The notes: generated by a model not told the origin, from the sequence alone. A DNA stretch of 64,000 nt from Zoogloeaceae bacterium (GCA_024235635.1 JACKMA010000001.1:372001-436000), one strand, 5' to 3'; numbered from the stretch's first letter, positions 37,098-45,089 are shown. A program made the numbers and translations.

Positions 37098-37114
37098 TTG
37101 TTGCAATGCAACAA
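37098..37114. promoter_or_regulatory. Perfect 17-bp palindrome in the clpB-phasin intergenic region (PhaR-like operator candidate)
   Basis: TTGTTGCAATGCAACAA is perfectly symmetric around its central A. A further GCAATTGC palindrome lies at 37081-37088. TGCA-centred sites of this kind have been reported for PhaR, the repressor of phasin and PHA genes, so control of the phasin gene is plausible. The site is about 165 bp from the phasin ATG and 95 bp from the clpB ATG. Confidence 0.55.
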
Positions 37115-37151
37115 ATCCATGCAACTCATGGGTTTAAACGGCGCACAGACG

Positions 37152-37180
37152 GTGACGCGTGCGCAACATGATGCTATCTT
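37152..37180 (+). promoter_or_regulatory. Tentative sigma70 promoter of the phasin gene
   Basis: GTGACG (37152-37157) and TATCTT (37175-37180) are 17 bases apart, about 100 bases upstream of the phasin start. Both boxes are weak, but no better pair was found between the TGCA palindrome and the gene. Confidence 0.3.
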
Positions 37181-37278
37181 GCGGCCTGAGGCGGAGGAGC
37201 AGAACCAACATGACCGGGTTCTGCGTCGGGACAAGCTCGAGCCTCTGGCAAAATTTACATTTTCTAGTGGAGGGAACC

Positions 37279-37803
37279 ATGGCAACCAAGCAACAGGAAC
37301 AATTCACCGCACTGCAGAAGAAGAACCTCGAGACCGCCATGCGGCTCGCCCAGATGTCGATCGAGAACTCCCAGCGCATCATGGAAGTCCAGGTACAGAC
37401 CGCCAAGGAGCTGTTCGAGGACAGCGTCGCCAACGCCAAGGCCCTGTCGTCCGCCCGCGACCCGAAGGATCTGCTGACCATGCGCACGGACTACGCCCAG
37501 GTCGCGACCGAGAAGATGCTCGCCTGCGCACGCCAGATCGCCGAAATCACCGGCTCGGCCCAGGCCGAAGTCGGTCGCCTGGTCAGCGAGCAGCTCGCCT
37601 CCGGCAGCAACGACGCGATGGAAGCCATGCAGAAGATGTTCAGCGGCATGCAGTTCGGCGACCAGAACGCGATGAACGTGCTGCAGAACGCAATGAGCCA
37701 GGCCCAGAGCGCATTCGAGCAGATGACCCGTGCCTCGACCGAAGCGTTCCAGGCCTTCTCGCAGGCCGGCGGCGCCCCGGCGAAGCGCACCACCAAGAAG
37801 TAA
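37279..37803 (+). CDS. phaP: Phasin family protein
   Basis: A 174-residue, almost entirely helical protein with the phasin pattern: amphipathic heptads, very few aromatic residues, and an Ala/Gln/Met-rich C-terminal helix ending in a basic tail (PAKRTTKK). Typical segments are KNLETAMRLAQMSIENSQRIM and CARQIAEITGSAQAEVGRL. Phasins coat polyhydroxyalkanoate granules and control their number and size, so this suggests a PHA-storing organism. The ATG at 37279 is preceded by TGGAGGGA; the open frame upstream is not family-like. A strong terminator follows. No PHA synthase is in the window. Confidence 0.9.
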   Translation: MATKQQEQFTALQKKNLETAMRLAQMSIENSQRIMEVQVQTAKELFEDSVANAKALSSARDPKDLLTMRTDYAQVATEKMLACARQIAEITGSAQAEVGRLVSEQLASGSNDAMEAMQKMFSGMQFGDQNAMNVLQNAMSQAQSAFEQMTRASTEAFQAFSQAGGAPAKRTTKK

Positions 37804-37823
37804 GTCTTCCGACTGCAGCGGAC

Positions 37824-37852
37824 AAAGGCGCCTGCGGGCGCCTTTTTCTTTT
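37824..37852 (+). terminator. Intrinsic terminator after the phasin gene
   Basis: AAAGGCGCC (37824-37832) pairs with GGCGCCTTT (37837-37845) around a TGCG loop and is followed by TTCTTTT. This is a textbook hairpin plus T-tract, 20 bp after the phasin stop codon. Confidence 0.92.
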
Positions 37853-38091
37853 CCCCCGGGTTTGCCGCAGCGGTGGCGCGGCCGCAATCGGGTCAAGACC
37901 GGGTCCCGCACCAGACCCGGTTGCGTGCGCCCACGCCGGGCGTGCGACCGTGGCACGCCGCCGCTGCCCGATGCCGCACCGCCCCCATCCGCGGCGGACG
38001 TCACCGGATCGAAACCTTGTTCGCATAGCCTGCGCATCGGACGCAGACACTGCTCCCCGCCCCCTTCCGGGATTCACTCAGGAGAATGCGA

Positions 38092-39375
38092 ATGTATTGG
38101 AAACCCACCCTGCTCGCCGGCTGCGCGAGCGTTGCCCTGCTGTCGAGCGCACCGGCTGCCGCCGAGCGCGAACATGCCGACGATCGCGATCGCCACGATG
38201 CACGCGCCCGCACGCCCGTCGCCGTCGCGCTGGGCCCGCGCCCCTACTTCCTGGTCGACGACATGCCCGACGGCGAACTCAAGCAGGCGCTGCTCCGCTG
38301 CAAGCGCGACGCCAACCGGCCCACCATGTTCTCGATCGGCCATCGCGGCGCGGCCATGCAGTTTCCCGAGCACACGCTGGAGTCCTATCTGGCGGCCGCT
38401 CGCATGGGTGCCGGCATCATCGAATGCGACGTCACCTTCACCAAGGATCTCGAACTGGTCTGCCGTCACGCCCAGAACGACCTGCACACCACGACCGACA
38501 TCCTGGCGATTCCGGCGCTTGCCGCGAAGTGCACCCAGCCGTTCGTGCCGGCGCAGTTCGACGATGCCGGCAATCTGATCCAAGCGGCGCGGGCCGAATG
38601 CCGCACATCGGACATCACCTTGGCCGAATTCAAGCAACTGCGCGGCAAGATGGATGCGGCCAATCCGCGGGCAACGACGGTCGCGGCGTACATGGCAGCC
38701 ACACCGAACTGGCGAACCGATCTCTACAGCGGTCCGACCAGCGGCACCCTGATGACCCACGCCGAGAGCATCGCGCTGTTCGAGTCGCTGGGCGTCGCCA
38801 TGACCCCCGAGTTGAAGTCGCCCGTAGTCGCGATGCCCTTCAACGGCATGAGCCGGCAAGCCTACGCACAGAAGATGATCGACGAATACAAGGCGGCGGG
38901 CGTACCGCCGCGGCGCGTGTTCGCCCAGTCCTTCGACATTGCCGATGTGCACGACTGGATTGAGAACGAGCCGGCATTCGGCGATCAGGCGGTCTACCTC
39001 GACAGCGCCAATACCGTCGCCGAACTGCCATCGGCTGCCGAACTGGCAGCACTCAAGGCGAGCGGCATCAACATCTGGGCGCCGCCGATCTTCGCCCTGC
39101 TCGCCGATGACGGCGCCGGCAACATCGTCGCCTCGCAAGCGGCGCTCGACGCCCGCGCGGCCGGTCTCGACATCATCACGTGGACGCTCGAGCGCTCCGG
39201 CATCCTGGCCGACGGCGACAACGGCTTCTACTACCAGAGCTTCGACGCCGCGGTCAGCCGCGAGGGCGACATCATGCGCGTGCTCGACGTGCTCGCGCGG
39301 GATGTCGGGGTCCTGGGCGTGTTCTCGGACTGGCCGGCGACGACCACCTATTACGCGAACTGCATCGGTCTCTGA
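38092..39375 (+). CDS. Secreted glycerophosphodiester phosphodiesterase (GlpQ-like)
   Basis: A 427-residue exported enzyme. The signal peptide (LLAGCASVALLSSAPAAA) is followed by an acidic/basic linker and a GDPD TIM barrel. Catalytic landmarks are GHRGAAMQFPEHTLESY, IECDVTFTKDLELVCRHA and MTPELKSP. The C-terminal part includes LDIITWTLERSG. It should hydrolyse glycerophosphodiesters to glycerol-3-phosphate and an alcohol in the periplasm. GGAG lies seven bases before ATG 38092; an ATG six bases further upstream would abut the ribosome-binding site. It is preceded by about 240 bp with no gene. The next gene is a PhnL-like ATPase, another phosphorus-related family. Confidence 0.9.
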   Translation: MYWKPTLLAGCASVALLSSAPAAAEREHADDRDRHDARARTPVAVALGPRPYFLVDDMPDGELKQALLRCKRDANRPTMFSIGHRGAAMQFPEHTLESYLAAARMGAGIIECDVTFTKDLELVCRHAQNDLHTTTDILAIPALAAKCTQPFVPAQFDDAGNLIQAARAECRTSDITLAEFKQLRGKMDAANPRATTVAAYMAATPNWRTDLYSGPTSGTLMTHAESIALFESLGVAMTPELKSPVVAMPFNGMSRQAYAQKMIDEYKAAGVPPRRVFAQSFDIADVHDWIENEPAFGDQAVYLDSANTVAELPSAAELAALKASGINIWAPPIFALLADDGAGNIVASQAALDARAAGLDIITWTLERSGILADGDNGFYYQSFDAAVSREGDIMRVLDVLARDVGVLGVFSDWPATTTYYANCIGL

Positions 39376-39467
39376 TGCCGGCATCGAAGGGTGACCGGAT
39401 GGACGGTCACCGAATCTCGCCGGGCACGAAATCGGTCGATGCCCGCAAGCAGGATCGGGAGCACTCA

Positions 39468-40181
39468 ATGGACCTGGCACCGATTCTCGCGGTCAGGATG
39501 CCCGCGAAGCCGTTCCGGCGGGCCGGTCCCGACGTGGGCTGCCCGCCGCTGCAGCCCACGCTCGGCTTCGACCTTCACCCGGGCGACTGTCTGATGCTCG
39601 ACGCACCGCCGGACCGTGGCAGGCACACCCTGCTGCGCGCAATCTGCGGCATCCGTCCGGTGCCTGGCGGCACGGTCCTGCTCAGGCGCTCGTCCGATGG
39701 CCTGATCCTGGATCTCTGCAGCCTGCCGGACGAGATGCTGTTCGAACTGCGGCGAACGACGATCGGCCTGGTCGGGCAGCAGTTGCGGACGGTGCCACGC
39801 ATCGCGACTCGCGATCTGGTCGCGCAACCGCTGATCGCACTCGGCTCGGCGCCGGACGAAGCCCTGCACCGGGTGGCGCAGTTGTTCGAACGCCTCTGCA
39901 TTTCGCGCAAGATCTGGCAACACCCGCCAACGACGCTGTCGCCGACCGAACGCAGACAGGTGGCCATCGCCCGCGGATTCGTCGCGCCAAAGGCCCTGAT
40001 CGTGCTGGACGAACCGGGTATCGGCCTCGACCGGCCGACCCGCCACGTCGTCACCGAGATGATCCTCGAGGCCCGCGCCCGGGGCAGTGCGATCATCGGC
40101 AATCCAGGCGATCCACGAATCCGCGAGGCGATAGCGAGCAATGCCCTCGATCCTCGCCGGCCCGCGACACTGGTCGCCTGA
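39468..40181 (+). CDS. PhnL-like ABC ATPase with degenerate nucleotide-binding motifs
   Basis: A 237-residue ABC ATPase domain whose closest recognisable relative is PhnL of the carbon-phosphorus lyase system. Shared features are IGLVGQQLRTVPRIATRDLV (PhnL: VSQFLRVIPRISALEVV), then RKIWQHPPTTLSPTERRQVAIARGF, and the overall length. The key catalytic motifs are altered. Walker A is APPDRGRHT at residues 46-54, with Lys replaced by Arg, and the signature is LSPTE instead of SGGE/SGGQ. The H-loop His is lost (NPGDPRIRE where PhnL has FHDEAVR). Walker B (IVLDEPGIGLD) and the Q-loop Gln remain. It may bind but not hydrolyse ATP. GGGAG lies six bases before the ATG. No other phn gene is in the window. 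Confidence 0.75.
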   Translation: MDLAPILAVRMPAKPFRRAGPDVGCPPLQPTLGFDLHPGDCLMLDAPPDRGRHTLLRAICGIRPVPGGTVLLRRSSDGLILDLCSLPDEMLFELRRTTIGLVGQQLRTVPRIATRDLVAQPLIALGSAPDEALHRVAQLFERLCISRKIWQHPPTTLSPTERRQVAIARGFVAPKALIVLDEPGIGLDRPTRHVVTEMILEARARGSAIIGNPGDPRIREAIASNALDPRRPATLVA

Positions 40182-40275
40182 ACCGAGCGCACGCATCATC
40201 CGGGGGGCGCAACAAAACCGTTATCTTGGGTCCCTATCATGGCGGGCATTCTGCAAATTTCCGGATGCCCTTCCG

Positions 40276-40650
40276 ATGCTGTCGTTCGACCTCTTCCGCA
40301 ACGAGCCCGATCTCGTCCGTCTCGCGATTGGCGAAACGCTGCTTCGCCCCGGCGACACCAACGACGTCATGTACGTGCTGCTCGACGGCCATATCGAACT
40401 CTCGCGCGGTGGCGCCGACGTCGAGACCCTCGGTCCCGGGGACTTCTTCGGTGAAGACGCGCTGCTCGAGCCCGGGCCATGTTCGCTCGTCACCACCGCC
40501 GTGTCCGAATGCACTCTGGCGCGGATATCGGGCGACCGCTTCCTGTTCCTCGTCCGCAACTCGCCGGGCTTCGCCATCGATGTCATTCGCGTGATGGCGC
40601 GACGCCTCCGCGGGCCGGGACTGCCGGAGTCCGGCCGGACCCGCGACTGA
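40276..40650 (+). CDS. Stand-alone cyclic-nucleotide-binding-fold protein
   Basis: A 124-residue protein consisting of one CRP-type cNMP-binding fold and little else (VMYVLLDGHIELSRGG, LGPGDFFGEDALLEPGPCS). There is no DNA-binding helix-turn-helix, so it is not a CRP regulator. In the phosphate-binding cassette the usual FGE-x-AL is kept. The Arg that contacts the cyclic phosphate (PRS/PRT) is replaced by Cys (PCS), so true cAMP/cGMP binding is doubtful. It lies 94 bp after the PhnL-like gene on the same strand. Start ATG 40276 was chosen because the domain begins there. Confidence 0.75.
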   Translation: MLSFDLFRNEPDLVRLAIGETLLRPGDTNDVMYVLLDGHIELSRGGADVETLGPGDFFGEDALLEPGPCSLVTTAVSECTLARISGDRFLFLVRNSPGFAIDVIRVMARRLRGPGLPESGRTRD

Positions 40651-40681
40651 GGCAGGCGTGCGGAAGACGTCCGCGAAATGC

Positions 40682-40825
40682 CTAGCGCCCTTGCCTGTGG
40701 CTGCGCACGCGCCACAGCGCGATCACTTCGGTCAGCCCGGCCAGCATCGCACAAGCGATGCCCATCAGGCTGGCGCCACGCCCCAGCATCCGCGCCAGCG
40801 TCGCACGCGTAGGCTCAGCCGCCAT
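40682..40825 (-). CDS. Possible 47-residue single-helix membrane protein
   Basis: A short minus-strand frame in an otherwise gene-free gap. Translation starts MAAEPTRATLARM, continues with a hydrophobic stretch (GASLMGIACAMLAGLTEVIAL) and ends with a basic tail (WRVRSHRQGR), a normal inner-membrane topology. GGTGGA lies six bases before the ATG. There is no homology that I recognise, and in GC-rich DNA such frames arise by chance, so this stays tentative. Confidence 0.35.
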   Translation of the reverse strand: MAAEPTRATLARMLGRGASLMGIACAMLAGLTEVIALWRVRSHRQGR

Positions 40826-41028
40826 CGTCCACCCGTCGCGGACGTCCGGCTGAATGCCGAAGCTTGGCCTGCCATGGCCGGCATCGCCCGCTGCTCATCG
40901 CATGCACCGTCGCAGGACGCCTCGTCGTGGTCATGGGGCCAGCCTAACGCCGGCATGTTGCGCGCAGATGTCGCCGGGCCAGGCAGCCCGTTTGCATGTC
41001 ATCGTCGCCGCGCGCGCGTCGACGGGCG

Positions 41029-42060
41029 ATGAGCGACTCGCCGTCGCCGCTGGCCGAGATCCGCGAACTGGCTGCGATCGTCGCGATGGCGCCGGATGCG
41101 CTGGACGTCGACACCCTCTGCGAGGTCCGGGTCGGTGACATGCGCTTTCCGGTCGATGCCATCGGCCTCGGCAATCCGGCAGCGCAATGCCCCGCGATCG
41201 CATTCGTCGGCGGCGTCCACGGACTGGAGCGCATCGGCAGCGGCGTGGTGCTGAGCTTCCTGCGCAACCTCGTTTCGAGACTGTCATGGGACGACAGCCT
41301 GCACGGCATTCTCGAGCGCGTCCGTCTGGTGTTCCTTCCGATCTGCAATCCGGGCGGCATGTGGCTGGGAACCCGGGCCAATCCGCATGGCGTCGACCTG
41401 ATGCGCAACGCGCCGCTCGAATCCGGCGAGCGCGTCCCCTTCCTGCTCGGCGGCCAGCGATTGAGCCCTGCCCTGCCGTGGTACCGCGGCCAGGCAGGAC
41501 AGCCGATGGAGATCGAAGCCCGCGCGTTGACCACCCTGATCGCTGCCGAACTCCTGCCCCGCCGGTTCTCGATCGCGCTCGATTGCCATTCCGGCTTCGG
41601 CATCCGCGATCGCATCTGGTTTCCGTTCGCGCACAGTCGCAGACCGATCCCTCATCTGGCGGAGATGCGCGCGCTGAAGTCCCTGCTCGATCAGGTCCAC
41701 TGCCACCACAACTACATCTTCGAACCCCAGAGCCTGCAGTACCTGACCCATGGCGACCTGTGGGACCACGCCTATCTCGATGCCCTCTCAAGCGCCACCA
41801 GCCTGTTCCTGCCCCTGACCCTCGAGATGGGTTCGTGGCTGTGGGTGAAGAAGAATCCGAGACAGTTGCTGTCCCGGGCGGGCATCTTCAATCCGATGGC
41901 CGGCCATCGCATCCAGCGCGTCATGAGACGGCATCTCGCGCTGATGGATTTCCTGTTGCGTGCGGTCGCCAGCCACGCCCGCTGGCTGCCGTCGCCAGCC
42001 ACCCGCGAAGCCCTGCACGCGCAGGCGATCGCCGAGTGGTATGCATCGAGGCCGCGGTGA
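41029..42060 (+). CDS. M14-like zinc carboxypeptidase / succinylglutamate desuccinylase-aspartoacylase family
   Basis: A 343-residue predicted zinc hydrolase. The first metal ligands are in GGVHGLERIG (HxxE), the third in ALDCHSGFG, and the catalytic glutamate is probably in LTLEMGSW. An arginine substrate-clamp region is likely in NPHGVDLMRNAP. No signal peptide is seen, so it should act in the cytoplasm. Family members remove C-terminal residues or acyl groups from amino acids. ATG 41029 is preferred (MSDSPSPLAEI); an ATG at 40996 is possible. Its stop overlaps the start of an alpha/beta hydrolase (GTGA), suggesting consecutive action on one substrate. Confidence 0.8.
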   Translation: MSDSPSPLAEIRELAAIVAMAPDALDVDTLCEVRVGDMRFPVDAIGLGNPAAQCPAIAFVGGVHGLERIGSGVVLSFLRNLVSRLSWDDSLHGILERVRLVFLPICNPGGMWLGTRANPHGVDLMRNAPLESGERVPFLLGGQRLSPALPWYRGQAGQPMEIEARALTTLIAAELLPRRFSIALDCHSGFGIRDRIWFPFAHSRRPIPHLAEMRALKSLLDQVHCHHNYIFEPQSLQYLTHGDLWDHAYLDALSSATSLFLPLTLEMGSWLWVKKNPRQLLSRAGIFNPMAGHRIQRVMRRHLALMDFLLRAVASHARWLPSPATREALHAQAIAEWYASRPR

Positions 42061-42824
42061 CGACCTGGATTCTGCTGCGCGGCCTGACCCGGGACAGCCA
42101 CCACTGGGGTAGGTTCGCGCGCGAATTCGAGCGGGCCATCGGCGACCCGGTGCAATGCCTCGACCTGCCCGGCAATGGGTCGCGCTGCCGCGAAACCAGC
42201 CCAACGACGATTGCCGGCCTGCTGGCGGACTGCCGGGCGAGCCTGGCCGCCAGGCCCTGCGCCTATCCGGTGCGGCTGCTGGCGCTTTCCCTCGGCGGCA
42301 TGATCGCGACCGAATGGATGTTGCGCCATCCGGCGGAGGTGGCGTCGGCCGTGCTGATCGGTACCAGCATGCGTCCGCTTGCGCGCTGGCATCAGCGCAT
42401 GCGCCCGCGCGCGCTGCCCGTCGTCGGCCGTTTGCTGCTGTCACCGCACTCGGCCGACCGCAGCGAACGCTCGATCCTGCGGCTGACCAGTCGCCTGCGG
42501 CGACGCGACGACGCGCTGCTCGCGGACTGGATCGAATGGCGCGTGCAGCACCCCGTCAGCCGCGCCAACGCCTTGCGCCAGTTGCTGGCGGCGCAGCGCT
42601 ACGACTTGCGTGGTCGCTCCCCCGCGACACCGGTGCTGGTGCTCGCCGGCGCCGGCGACGACCTGGTCGATCCCTGCTGCTCGCTCCGAATTGCCGAGGC
42701 CTGGGGCTGCACCGCCGCGATCCACCCCGACGCCGGCCACGACCTGCCGCTGGACGATCCGCAATGGACGATCGAACAGATCGTCGCCTGGCACCGCGCG
42801 CTGCCGGCAGCGCCGACGTCATGA
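42057..42824 (+). CDS. Alpha/beta-fold hydrolase
   Basis: A 255-residue serine hydrolase starting at GTG 42057 within the stop codon of the zinc hydrolase gene. It shows the opening WILLRGLTRDSHHWGRF (oxyanion strand), the nucleophile elbow LALSLGGMIA and the acid residue in AGAGDDLVDP. The catalytic histidine is in DAGHDLPLDDP. It is likely cytoplasmic. Substrate is unknown: esters or thioesters are possible. The small helical protein gene that follows may start in the overlap ATGA at 42821. Confidence 0.82.
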   Translation: MTTWILLRGLTRDSHHWGRFAREFERAIGDPVQCLDLPGNGSRCRETSPTTIAGLLADCRASLAARPCAYPVRLLALSLGGMIATEWMLRHPAEVASAVLIGTSMRPLARWHQRMRPRALPVVGRLLLSPHSADRSERSILRLTSRLRRRDDALLADWIEWRVQHPVSRANALRQLLAAQRYDLRGRSPATPVLVLAGAGDDLVDPCCSLRIAEAWGCTAAIHPDAGHDLPLDDPQWTIEQIVAWHRALPAAPTS

Positions 42825-42913
42825 TCTCTTCGGCATATCGCAATCTGGCTGTCGTGGCGCTGCAACGCCGCCTCGCCAGACTGGCGCTCCCGATGCCAAC
42901 CATGGAGCGCCCG

Positions 42914-43417
42914 ATGATGAATCACCTGAGACCCAACACCGCCTGCACTGCCCTACTGGACAGCATCGGCTGCATCCAGTCGGCATGGCTCGATGCACTC
43001 GCAACCACGAGCGGCGCATGGCTCGGTCTGTGCCGCGATGGCAATGCCCACTGCGGCGAACTCGCACGATCAGCCCTTGCCGGCCGGTTGCCGGACACGC
43101 TGACCAGCGATCGCGCACCGATCCTCTACGCCGACGCGATGAAAGCCTTGTGCAATGACTACCTGCGCCTGCTGGCGCATCTCGAAGCCCATGTCGCCCT
43201 GGTGCAGGAATCGGTCGGCGAAGCCATGGCAGCCGTCTGCGATCGCTACATTGCGAACGAGTCCATCGCCGTGGCGCTGGATCCGACGCGCTTCGCCGGA
43301 ATCGATGCCGCGGCCACCGGCATCGCGGGCGACCTGGCGGATGATACCGGCGACATCGCCGAGCCGACTGGGCAGCAGGCCCCCGGCCGCAGCGGCAGTC
43401 GGCGCAAGGCCGCCTGA
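42914..43417 (+). CDS. Hypothetical helical protein (weakly phasin-like)
   Basis: A 167-residue, predominantly helical protein of unknown function. The middle part (IGCIQSAWLDALATTSGAWL, then ALCNDYLRLLAHLEAHVALV) resembles phasin-like granule proteins in heptad spacing and Ala/Leu content. The tail is Gly/Asp-rich and basic. No firm family is recognised. GGAG lies five bases before the ATGATG at 42914. The frame is open upstream to an ATG at 42821 that overlaps the hydrolase stop, so a longer form of 198 residues is possible. It is last in the M14/hydrolase unit. Confidence 0.55.
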   Translation: MMNHLRPNTACTALLDSIGCIQSAWLDALATTSGAWLGLCRDGNAHCGELARSALAGRLPDTLTSDRAPILYADAMKALCNDYLRLLAHLEAHVALVQESVGEAMAAVCDRYIANESIAVALDPTRFAGIDAAATGIAGDLADDTGDIAEPTGQQAPGRSGSRRKAA

Positions 43418-43432
43418 AGCGCCATCGGGTCG

Positions 43433-43455
43433 CGCCGGCGGTGCGTCCGCCGGCG
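43433..43455 (+). promoter_or_regulatory. Stable GC-rich hairpin before the olsB-like gene
   Basis: CGCCGGCGG (43433-43441) pairs perfectly with CCGCCGGCG (43447-43455) around TGCGT. There is no T-tract. It lies 16 bp after the preceding gene and may limit read-through or mark the 3' end of that transcript. Confidence 0.45.
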
Positions 43456-43538
43456 TCACATCGCCGTCACGCGGCCTTCACCGCGCTGCAAAGTCGCGCT
43501 CTTAGATTGGCTGCGCACACGACCATCGGAGCCGAGCC

Positions 43539-44297
43539 ATGTTGCAGATCGAGTCCCAGCCGCGCAAGCGCGGCGCGCGCAAGCTGAGCGTCGCCCTCGC
43601 CAGTAGCGAGAACGACATCCTGGCGGCACAGAAGCTGCGCTATCGCGTCTTCGCCGACGAACTCGGCGCTCGCCTGAACAGCCGTACGCCCGGTGTCGAC
43701 CACGACATCTACGATCCCTATTGCGAGCATCTGGTGGTGCGCGACGACGCCAGTGGCAGCATCGTCGGCACCTACCGCATTCTTTCGCCGCTGGCCGCGC
43801 AGCGCATCGGCGGCTATTACTCCGAGAACGAATTCGACCTGACCCGGCTGCGCCATCTGCGGCCACGGATCGTCGAAATCGGCCGTTCCTGCATCGATCC
43901 GGACTATCGCAGCGGCGCTGCCATCGCCCTGCTGTGGTCGGGGCTTGCGCGCTACATGGCGACCATGGGCTACGACTACCTGCTTGGCTGCGCCTCGATC
44001 AGCATGGCCGACGGCGGCCACGCCGCAGCCAGCATCTATCGCGCGCTCGGCGACAAACATGCCTGCCCGGCCGAATATCGCGTGTTCCCACGCTGCCCGT
44101 TGCCGCTGGGCGCCCTTCGCGCCGATCTCGACTGCCCGGTGCCGCCGCTGCTGAAGGCCTACCTCAGAGCCGGTGCCTGGATCTGCGGCACCCCGGCCTG
44201 GGATCCCGACTTCAACACCGCGGACCTGCCGATCCTGATGCAGATGAACCGGGTCGAGGCAAAATACGCCCGTCACTTCATGGAGCGTGCCGCCTGA
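43539..44297 (+). CDS. OlsB-like N-acyltransferase (ornithine lipid synthesis family)
   Basis: A 252-residue acyltransferase of the GNAT-related OlsB/hemolysin group. Recognisable segments are AAQKLRYRVFADELGA, YCEHLVVRDDASGSIVGTYRIL and VEIGRSCIDPDYRSGAAIALLW. It also shows the conserved LGCASISMADGGHAA and RVFPRCPLPLG. Such enzymes transfer a 3-hydroxyacyl group from acyl carrier protein to the alpha-amine of ornithine, giving lyso-ornithine lipid. The neighbour encodes the PlsC-type enzyme that would add the second acyl chain. A weak TTAGAT box lies upstream; no clear promoter is called. Confidence 0.87.
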   Translation: MLQIESQPRKRGARKLSVALASSENDILAAQKLRYRVFADELGARLNSRTPGVDHDIYDPYCEHLVVRDDASGSIVGTYRILSPLAAQRIGGYYSENEFDLTRLRHLRPRIVEIGRSCIDPDYRSGAAIALLWSGLARYMATMGYDYLLGCASISMADGGHAAASIYRALGDKHACPAEYRVFPRCPLPLGALRADLDCPVPPLLKAYLRAGAWICGTPAWDPDFNTADLPILMQMNRVEAKYARHFMERAA

Positions 44298-45073
44298 AAC
44301 CGCATCGGCCGATCTCCTCCGCCGCCTGCGCCTGGCGTTGGCTGCGCCTCGCCGTGCTGTTGCTGCGGGCCTTCGCGACGATCCTGACGATCTACCCGCT
44401 GGTCGGCGAAATGCGGCGCCTGAGGCTGCGCCGGCGCTGGTCGCGGGATCTGGTGCGCGCGCTCGACATCGCCATCGTCGGCGACGGTCCGCCACCGCCG
44501 GCAGGTAGCGTCATCGTCGCCAACCACGTCTCCTGGGTCGACATCTTCGCGATCAACGCGGTCGCACCAGCGAGCTTCGTCGCCAAGTCCGAGGTCCGCG
44601 CCTGGCCGGTGATCGGCTGGCTGGCGGCGCGCAACGACACGATTTTCGTCCGGCGTGCGAGCAGGGTCCATACGCTCAGCGTCAATCGCCAGATCGCCGA
44701 CCTGATCGCGCGCGGCAGGCTCACGGCCATGTTCCCGGAGGGCACCACCAGCGACGGTGCCGACGTCCTGCCCTTCCATGCCGCCCTGCTGCAGCCGGCG
44801 ATCGACGCCGGTGCCCAGGTGGTTCCGCTGGCGATCCGCTACGAGTCCGACGACGGTCGCCGCTCGCCGATTCCGGCCTATGTCGGCGACACCTCGCTGG
44901 TGGCGTCGATCGCAGCGATCTGCCGCGCTCGCGGGCTGACCGTGCGCTTGCTGTGGTCCGAGCCCCATGAGGTCGCCGACCGGCATCGCCGGCACGTCGG
45001 CGTCGCGACCCGCGCCGCGATCCGGCAGGCGCTGTCGCGCCGGGAATCCGGTCCGGTCGAACTGGCGGCCTGA
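44294..45073 (+). CDS. OlsA-like 1-acylglycerol-3-phosphate / lyso-ornithine lipid O-acyltransferase
   Basis: A PlsC-family membrane acyltransferase of about 259 residues. It has an N-terminal hydrophobic helix (LRLAVLLLRAFATILTIYPLVG), the catalytic NHVSWVDI (HX4D form), the substrate loop FVRRAS and MFPEGTTSDG. It should add the second fatty acid to the OlsB product or to lysophosphatidate. The start is odd: no ATG, GTG or TTG occurs in frame between the olsB stop and the transmembrane helix. A CTG at 44294 forms CTGA with the olsB stop and has GGAG nine bases upstream. GTG 44354, which would clip the helix and has no ribosome-binding site, is the alternative. Confidence 0.85.
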   Translation: MKPHRPISSAACAWRWLRLAVLLLRAFATILTIYPLVGEMRRLRLRRRWSRDLVRALDIAIVGDGPPPPAGSVIVANHVSWVDIFAINAVAPASFVAKSEVRAWPVIGWLAARNDTIFVRRASRVHTLSVNRQIADLIARGRLTAMFPEGTTSDGADVLPFHAALLQPAIDAGAQVVPLAIRYESDDGRRSPIPAYVGDTSLVASIAAICRARGLTVRLLWSEPHEVADRHRRHVGVATRAAIRQALSRRESGPVELAA

Positions 45074-45089
45074 CCGCCGGGGCGGGCGC

